Positions 1 through 6,691 of a DNA stretch of 6,691 bases are shown here, in pieces (within the stretch, counting starts at the first letter, position 1; the number at the start of each line of letters is the position of its first letter). The stretch lies in assembly GCA_051745935.1 (NCBI GenBank), contig JBNJEM010000449.1, positions 1 through 6,691 of the forward strand, in the 5' to 3' direction. The translations under genes and the position numbers were made by a program. This stretch comes from JBNJEM01 sp051745935 (lineage in GTDB: Bacteria; Planctomycetota; Planctomycetia; Pirellulales; Pirellulaceae). Under the pieces are notes generated by a model. That model made no database searches, was not told where the DNA came from, and saw nothing but the letters and a program-made list of their open reading frames with translations.

Positions 1-108
1 AGTACTGAGTACTGGGTACTGGGTACTGGGTACTGGGTACTGGGTACTGAGTACTGAGTACTGAGTACTGAGTACTGAGTACTGGGTACTGGGTACTGGG
101 TACTGGGT
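1..108. repeat. Heptamer tandem array, GGTACTG/AGTACTG
   Basis: Fifteen perfect head-to-tail 7-bp units fill 1-105, followed by a partial GGT. Units differ only at their first base. In order they read A A G G G G G A A A A A G G G, so the variants lie in blocks rather than alternating. Every unit contains the palindromic core GTAC, and A-units contain AGTACT. There are no spacers, so this is a microsatellite-like array and not CRISPR. The window edge cuts it, so its true length is unknown. GTACTG-type heptamer arrays are, as far as I recall, common between genes in planctomycete genomes; that is background knowledge, not shown here. Confidence 0.95.
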
Positions 109-633
109 GCGTGGTGCTTGGGCTTGGTGCCTTATTGGTGCGGGGCAAGATTCTGGGAGCCGACAGCTGGTACGGAATCGCGGTCGCTCATTTAGCCGTG
201 ATACGTTAGCCGATTGGCGGACATGCACGTGGGACTTCACCGGGCGAGCCTGGTATCGACGCGGACAGCAACGAGCGGAATTCTTCCGATGCGGACCAAA
301 TCGTAACGTAGTGTTGAAGAAGAAGTTCCCGAAAATCCGAAATGGATGATGAGAAGCGGCCATCTGAGTGGACGGGGGGGCAGTGGTTATTCCCCCGGCG
401 GTCAAGAGCATAGGCTGCTATCCGACGAGGTAGTCGAAGCGGTCCTCGCCGAGACCGAAGACACTCGACTAGGTGACGTAAGGGCGTTCCAGTTTTCTCG
501 TCCCCGGCATTCCCATCACTGGGCGTTCTCGGAAATAACATACCGCTAGCCGGGGCACCGCGCCGCAAGCCACAAACGCCCACGGCGTACCGACTGGCCA
601 GCATGCTGGGACCGAGACGCCGTTTCGGAGCGG
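109..633. other. Gene-poor region upstream of the kinase
   Basis: No convincing gene is visible in these roughly 525 bases. The first 35 bases after the heptamer array repeat GGTGC four times (about 106-140), which may be decayed or related repeat sequence. Open frames on both strands are short, lack a Shine-Dalgarno sequence, and give low-complexity Arg/Gly/Pro-rich translations typical of GC-rich noncoding DNA. No strong promoter pair was found by eye. The region may hold the kinase promoter and leader, or remnants of a decayed gene. Confidence 0.5.
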
Positions 634-668
634 GTCGGATAGCATGGATCATGTCGGATAGCATGGAT
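634..668. repeat. Two 16-bp direct repeats upstream of the kinase
   Basis: GTCGGATAGCATGGAT occurs exactly at 634-649 and again at 653-668, separated by CAT (period 19). A degenerate continuation, CGGATGCAA, follows near 674-682. The repeats end 74 bases before the chosen kinase start, a location suited to an operator or activator site. They could equally be a chance local duplication in the leader. No known factor is recognised for this sequence. Confidence 0.7.
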
Positions 669-732
669 TATTACGGATGCAACGACTCGGCTCGCACCGG
701 GCAATACGGGCGAAAAATGCCAGACATGACGC

Positions 733-737
733 GGAGG
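733..737 (+). promoter_or_regulatory. Shine-Dalgarno deciding the kinase start
   Basis: GGAGG, within the longer GGAGGGGGG, ends five bases before the ATG at 743. The more upstream in-frame ATG at 677 has no purine-rich element before it. This supports translation from 743 and a protein of 1294 residues rather than 1316. Confidence 0.75.
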
Positions 738-742
738 GGGGC

Positions 743-4627
<3,885 letters not shown>

Positions 4628-4667
4628 AGGGAAATCGTAACCGTTCACGAGCAAGAGACTGATATCC

Positions 4668-4679
4668 GCGAACGTTCGC
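4668..4679. promoter_or_regulatory. Perfect 12-bp palindrome GCGAACGTTCGC
   Basis: The sequence equals its own reverse complement over 12 bases and lies 41 bases after the kinase stop codon. The self-complementary GATATC sits just upstream (4661-4666). A dimeric repressor or a methylation-type site could use it. It lies about 250 bases before the next start codon, which is far for an operator. No T-tract follows, so it is not an intrinsic terminator. Confidence 0.3.
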
Positions 4680-4917
4680 ACTTCCATCGCATATTTCGAG
4701 GGGAGACTTTTCAAGGTGCAAATGCCTCGGCCCCGTGGCGTCCATCCGGGCCTTGCGTGTCCAGGCCGTTTAGCGGCACCCGTGAACGACTACGGGAAAT
4801 CTTACAGCCGGGAATTGAGTCACGTTCCCCCAACTTCTTCGGCGGCTGGAGAAGGCCCATGGTGTTGTTACGGCTTTTTGATAACATATCCGTGACTGGC
4901 AATTCCCCATTTGCACG

Positions 4918-4923
4918 AAGGAG
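4918..4923 (+). promoter_or_regulatory. Shine-Dalgarno AAGGAG for the acetyltransferase
   Basis: AAGGAG lies nine bases before GTG (4933) and only three bases before the in-frame TTG (4927). Normal spacing favours GTG as the start. The first in-frame ATG (4972) would leave this strong site unused. Confidence 0.7.
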
Positions 4924-4932
4924 CGTTTGCGT

Positions 4933-5496
4933 GTGACGGATGATATCGTCCGACGTAACACGAAAGTATTGATGAAGCGGGACCACTTCCGTGGCTTGCC
5001 GGATTACCCATTGCCAGCAGGTTACGGCAGCAAGTGGTATGAACCGGGGGACGAGCAGGCGTGGTACGATATTCACCGCAAAGCCGAAAAGTACGCCGAG
5101 ATTTCACCCGGCTTGCATGGCCAGGTGTTTGGAACGGATGCGGAAGTACTTGGCACCCGCCAGTGCTTTTTGTTGAACGCGAATCACAGGCCCATCGCGA
5201 CAGCCACGGCTTGGTATGAAGCGGATTTTCTCGGCGCGCCCTGGGGCCGGTTGCATTGGGTCGCCGTGATCCCCCGCTACCAAGGTCAAGGCCTCTCAAA
5301 ACCACTGCTCACCATCGTGCTCACCCGCATGGCCGAACTCGGTCACCAGCACGTCTTCCTGCGAACGTCCACCGCCCGCATCCCCGCAATCCGCTTATAC
5401 CAAACATTCGGATTCCACCCCCTGATCCGCGCGGCCCAGGATCGCGACACATGGCGGCAGTTGAACCTCGCGTTGCCGCAACCGTTCGACCTGTGA
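4933..5496 (+). CDS. GNAT-family N-acetyltransferase
   Basis: This is a 187-residue cytosolic protein predicted to transfer an acetyl group from acetyl-CoA to an unknown amine. The acetyl-CoA-binding motif A is clear: LHWVAVIPRYQGQGLSKPLL (107-126). Its R115-Y-Q-G-Q-G120 matches the family's Q/R-x-x-G-x-G/A pattern. The preceding strand (IATATAWYEADF, about 88-99) and the later IRLYQTFGFHP (153-163, motif B) complete a normal GNAT fold. The N-terminal 60 residues, rich in Tyr and Trp, probably form the substrate side. GTG at 4933 is chosen from the Shine-Dalgarno spacing; TTG at 4927 or ATG at 4972 are alternatives. GNAT substrates cannot be read from sequence at this level, and neither neighbour suggests one. 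The gene has its own ribosome site and a long upstream gap, so it may be transcribed alone. Confidence 0.92.
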   Translation: MTDDIVRRNTKVLMKRDHFRGLPDYPLPAGYGSKWYEPGDEQAWYDIHRKAEKYAEISPGLHGQVFGTDAEVLGTRQCFLLNANHRPIATATAWYEADFLGAPWGRLHWVAVIPRYQGQGLSKPLLTIVLTRMAELGHQHVFLRTSTARIPAIRLYQTFGFHPLIRAAQDRDTWRQLNLALPQPFDL

Positions 5497-5539
5497 GCGG
5501 CGCTCGCGGGCTGGGCCGGAGAACCCCGACCCCCCGACC

Positions 5540-5561
5540 AAAGGGTATCGACCAGCCCTTT
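5540..5561 (+). terminator. Weak hairpin after the acetyltransferase
   Basis: AAAGGG (5540-5545) pairs with CCCTTT (5556-5561) around a 10-base loop, 43 bases after the stop codon. A pyrimidine-rich stretch, CCTTCTT, follows rather than a true T-run. It could be a weak terminator or a chance inverted repeat. Confidence 0.2.
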
Positions 5562-5591
5562 CCTTCTTGGCCGGCACTGGCATATACTAAC

Positions 5592-5598
5592 AAGGAGG
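5592..5598 (+). promoter_or_regulatory. Strong Shine-Dalgarno AAGGAGG
   Basis: AAGGAGG matches the 16S anti-Shine-Dalgarno consensus and ends nine bases before the ATG at 5608. Another ATG at 5603 is in a different frame with no long product, and the site supports 5608. Confidence 0.8.
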
Positions 5599-5607
5599 GT
5601 TGATGGG

Positions 5608-5979
5608 ATGGATGACGATCGTATACATGAAAGCCACGCTGTTGCCGTTGCCGAAATGCTCGGCTGCCGACCGGCCGTGTGCGACGGTGAGTTCGAGGAA
5701 CGGCATCGGGACGTCGACCCCCGTTATTCCTACGAGATGAAGTTGGGACGCATGACGATCCATCTTCGTCCCATCGAATTTCGCATCTTGCGCTTTCTGG
5801 CCGCTCGACCGTATCGCGCATTTACTCGCCGCCGAATCGCCAAGGCAGTCGGCACGCGCCGTCATCCGGTCCCGCCGGAAACGTTGGACGAGCATGTCGC
5901 TCGTCTTCGCCATGCCTTGGGGTTCTTTCACGATTATATCCAAACCGTGCCCTATATTGGCTATCGCTTCCGCGCTTGA
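5608..5979 (+). CDS. Stand-alone OmpR/PhoB-type winged-helix DNA-binding protein
   Basis: This 123-residue protein has a C-terminal winged-helix domain of the Trans_reg_C (OmpR/PhoB) type. It shows an N-terminal strand region (about 40-53), then RPIEFRILRFLAARP (54-68), which matches the family's helix 1 pattern TPTEFxLLxxLxxxP. A FTRRRIAKAV segment (72-81) follows, then the recognition helix TLDEHVARLRHALG (92-105) and the wing strand IQTVPYIGYRF (111-121). In this family such proteins usually follow a receiver of about 120 residues. Here only about 40 residues precede the fold, with no phosphorylatable Asp context. It should bind DNA, but its control must come from expression level, a partner or a ligand. 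It is the third same-strand gene in the window, 111 bases after the acetyltransferase, with a strong ribosome site. Its target and its relation to the upstream hybrid kinase are unknown. Confidence 0.88.
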   Translation: MDDDRIHESHAVAVAEMLGCRPAVCDGEFEERHRDVDPRYSYEMKLGRMTIHLRPIEFRILRFLAARPYRAFTRRRIAKAVGTRRHPVPPETLDEHVARLRHALGFFHDYIQTVPYIGYRFRA

Positions 5980-6052
5980 AGATGCGGAAATCGGCCGAGG
6001 TGGGTCGCATGGTGGGCTGCTCCGCCAACGTTGCTCCCCCTTTCCAAGACGG

Positions 6053-6078
6053 CTTCTTCTTCTCCTCCCCCTCCCCCC
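6053..6078. repeat. 26-base polypyrimidine tract
   Basis: One strand is purely C/T for 26 bases, starting with CTTCTTCTTCT and ending in C-runs, and is followed by GCCGCCGCC. It lies 74 bases after the winged-helix gene stop. Such tracts are slippage-prone and can form unusual DNA structures. No function can be assigned. Confidence 0.7.
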
Positions 6079-6150
6079 GCCGCCGCCAGACAGAAGCCAT
6101 AACAAACCCATTCAGGTTTTCGCCCCAAGGCGTCCAGGAAGCTGCCTAAC

Positions 6151-6186
6151 TCCGAACAAGCACATTCGTCCGAACAAGCACATTCG
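6151..6186. repeat. Exact 18-bp tandem duplication
   Basis: TCCGAACAAGCACATTCG occurs twice with no gap (6151-6168 and 6169-6186), and the next base T begins a third copy that fails at once. The unit is a multiple of three, so it would keep a reading frame. However, the frames that cross it do not look like real genes. It may be a recent slippage event or a paired binding site. Confidence 0.9.
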
Positions 6187-6197
6187 TGGTCTGCTTC

Positions 6198-6257
6198 ATT
6201 CGCGCGGTCCGAAGATCGCCGATTTTGGGGCCCGCGCGAATTCAGGGGACCGCGAAT
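6198..6257. repeat. Overlapping inverted repeats with two alternative pairings
   Basis: ATTCGCGCGG (6198-6207) is a perfect inverted match of CCGCGCGAAT (6232-6241), with a 24-base loop. The overlapping arm CGCGGTCC (6203-6210) also pairs perfectly with GGACCGCG (6247-6254). Allowing a two-base bulge extends this second pairing to ATTCG...CGAAT at 6198-6257. The left arm can therefore pair with either of two right arms, but not both together. No T-run follows on either strand. Confidence 0.6.
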
Positions 6258-6394
6258 ACGGCCTCGGGCGTCCGTTCGTCGGATGCCAGCTGGGTCGGCA
6301 TGAATTGATCTTGGAAAAGTCCAGGTTTGGGGCTTCAATCGGGTAAAATGGCGGCCCCTTCTTAGGTGCCCATGGAGTGAACAAATCCCCCTCC

Positions 6395-6415
6395 CCTGGC
6401 CTCGCGAGGACCAGG
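6395..6415. repeat. GC-rich inverted repeat with palindromic centre
   Basis: CCTGG (6395-6399) and CCAGG (6411-6415) flank the perfect 10-bp palindrome CCTCGCGAGG (6400-6409), with one extra A at 6410. As RNA it could fold into an eight-pair stem with one bulge and a CGCG loop. No T-tract follows, so a terminator role is unlikely. It may be a protein site or a structured RNA element. Confidence 0.5.
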
Positions 6416-6513
6416 TTATGACCAAGGCCCAGCGTCCGGCAATCAGGCCCTTGCAAACCACCCATTGGCCCTCATTTCCCGCATTTTTCCTCCTACCTTA
6501 AGTTTACCTGCTT

Positions 6514-6544
6514 AATATCCGCGGTGATATTTCGTCGCGCGACG
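6514..6544. promoter_or_regulatory. Adjacent palindromes, operator-like
   Basis: AATATC (6514-6519) and GATATT (6526-6531) form an 18-bp inverted repeat around CGCGGT. One base later CGTCGCGCGACG (6533-6544) is a perfect 12-bp palindrome. Both lie directly upstream of a promoter-like pair (6547-6574). Two dyads next to a possible -35 element look like operator sites, but no regulator is recognised. Confidence 0.4.
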
Positions 6545-6546
6545 CG

Positions 6547-6574
6547 TTGAATCCATGGCCACGGCGGCTAAACT
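6547..6574 (+). promoter_or_regulatory. Possible sigma70-type promoter
   Basis: TTGAAT (6547-6552) and TAAACT (6569-6574) are separated by 16 bases. Each matches four of six consensus positions. The pair lies between the operator-like dyads and the terminator hairpin. Planctomycete promoter consensus is not firmly established, so this is a weak call. Confidence 0.22.
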
Positions 6575-6623
6575 AAAGAATGGGGAAGATAGTATACCCT
6601 ATTGTTGCATAAAGACGGCGTAG

Positions 6624-6647
6624 GACGGGTCTCCAGGCCCGTCTTTT
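6624..6647 (+). terminator. Intrinsic terminator hairpin
   Basis: GACGGGTC (6624-6631) pairs with GGCCCGTC (6636-6643) around the loop TCCA. This gives an eight-pair stem with one G-T wobble, followed at once by TTTT (6644-6647). The form is that of a + strand Rho-independent terminator. The nearest supported + strand gene ends about 645 bases upstream, so it may end an unseen small transcript. GACGGG...CCCGTC hairpins may also be dispersed repeats in planctomycete genomes, which would be an alternative. Confidence 0.55.
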
Positions 6648-6691
6648 ACAGCGCATAAATGTCTTTTTGCGGTTGTTTGAAGATCTCACAT

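Larger units (their letters stand above)
4628..4932. other. Intergenic gap between kinase and acetyltransferase
   Basis: No gene is supported in these 305 bases. There is no hairpin followed by a T-run just after the kinase stop, so no intrinsic terminator can be named. The gap holds a 12-bp palindrome (4668-4679) and a short inverted repeat CCCGT/ACGGG (4779-4783 and 4792-4796). An AT-richer stretch with TTTTTGATAACATAT (4875-4889) lies about 50 bases before the acetyltransferase start and may belong to its promoter. I could not place a -35/-10 pair with proper spacing. Confidence 0.5.
5980..6691. other. Gene-poor, repeat-rich right-hand region
   Basis: No protein gene is supported in these roughly 710 bases. 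Open frames on both strands are GC-driven, lack ribosome sites and show no recognisable domain. The region instead carries a pyrimidine tract, an 18-bp tandem duplication, overlapping inverted repeats, palindromes and a terminator-like hairpin, each listed separately. From about 6480 onward the base composition becomes clearly more AT-rich, as expected near promoters or for a small RNA. The next gene must lie beyond the window. Confidence 0.5.

Noticed and set aside
1..105. CRISPR array
   Set aside because: The units are seven bases long and contiguous with no spacers, so this is a simple tandem repeat.
346..549. 67-codon open frame on the plus strand upstream of the kinase
   Set aside because: It has an acidic segment (SDEVVEAVLAETED) but no Shine-Dalgarno sequence and no known motif. 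It could be a gene remnant, but that cannot be supported.
206..664. 152-codon open frame on the minus strand
   Set aside because: The translation is Arg/Pro/Ser-rich with no recognisable domain, no ribosome site was seen, and it runs through the direct repeats at 634-668. This fits a chance open frame in GC-rich DNA.
677..742. Longer kinase start at ATG 677
   Set aside because: The added 22 residues are charged and not hydrophobic, there is no ribosome site before 677, and GGAGG is ideally placed for ATG 743.
4711..5076. Minus-strand frame across the gap and acetyltransferase start
   Set aside because: It overlaps the well-supported acetyltransferase coding sequence and shows no domain or ribosome site.
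5583..5588. TATACT as a -10 box for the winged-helix gene
   Set aside because: Transcription would begin inside the Shine-Dalgarno sequence at 5592-5598, and no -35 element lies at proper spacing.
5587..6111. 174-codon minus-strand frame over the winged-helix gene
   Set aside because: It is antisense to a recognisable winged-helix domain and begins in low-complexity Gly/Arg sequence derived from the pyrimidine tract.
5894..6346. 150-codon plus-strand frame in the right-hand region
   Set aside because: It overlaps the winged-helix gene out of frame, contains poly-Leu/poly-Pro from the pyrimidine tract, and has no ribosome site.
6196..6465. 89-codon minus-strand frame
   Set aside because: The Pro/Arg/Ser-rich translation has no recognised family and no clear ribosome site. 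Conservation in related genomes would be needed to revive it.

Overview
The window reads as a piece of a Planctomycetota-type genome (inference, moderate confidence). The main pointers are a perfect GTACTG-type heptamer array at the left end, large GC-rich intergenic gaps, a very large multi-PAS hybrid histidine kinase, and a receiver-less OmpR-type DNA-binding protein. No rRNA, tRNA, transposase or CRISPR array is visible, and nothing here fixes the genus.

Layout, all genes on the + strand: (1) positions 1-108 hold fifteen uninterrupted 7-bp repeats of two alternating variants. (2) About 630 bases without a supportable gene follow, ending in two 16-bp direct repeats (634-668) just upstream of the kinase. 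(3) 743-4627 encodes a 1294-residue hybrid sensor kinase: membrane hairpin, PAS-PAS-PAS-PAS, GAF, a cysteine-bearing PAS, HisKA, HATPase_c and a C-terminal receiver. All catalytic boxes are intact. (4) A 305-base gap contains a perfect 12-bp palindrome. (5) 4933-5496 encodes a GNAT N-acetyltransferase, most likely from a GTG start. (6) A 111-base gap follows. (7) 5608-5979 encodes a 123-residue protein that is essentially only an OmpR/PhoB-type winged helix. (8) About 710 bases without a supportable gene carry a pyrimidine tract, an exact 18-bp tandem duplication, overlapping inverted repeats, several palindromes and a good intrinsic-terminator hairpin (6624-6647).

Functionally, the kinase should sense a cytoplasmic or membrane-proximal signal and autophosphorylate on His911. 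It should then pass phosphate to Asp1221 of its own receiver, with onward transfer to an unseen phosphotransfer protein. The winged-helix protein lies close by and in the same orientation but has no receiver, so it cannot be a normal phosphorylation target; any link to the kinase is speculative. The spacings of about 305 and 111 bases do not suggest one tight operon. The most curious parts are the repeat-rich ends and the split arrangement of a hybrid kinase beside a receiver-less DNA-binding domain. No clear new defence, mobile or biosynthetic system is visible.
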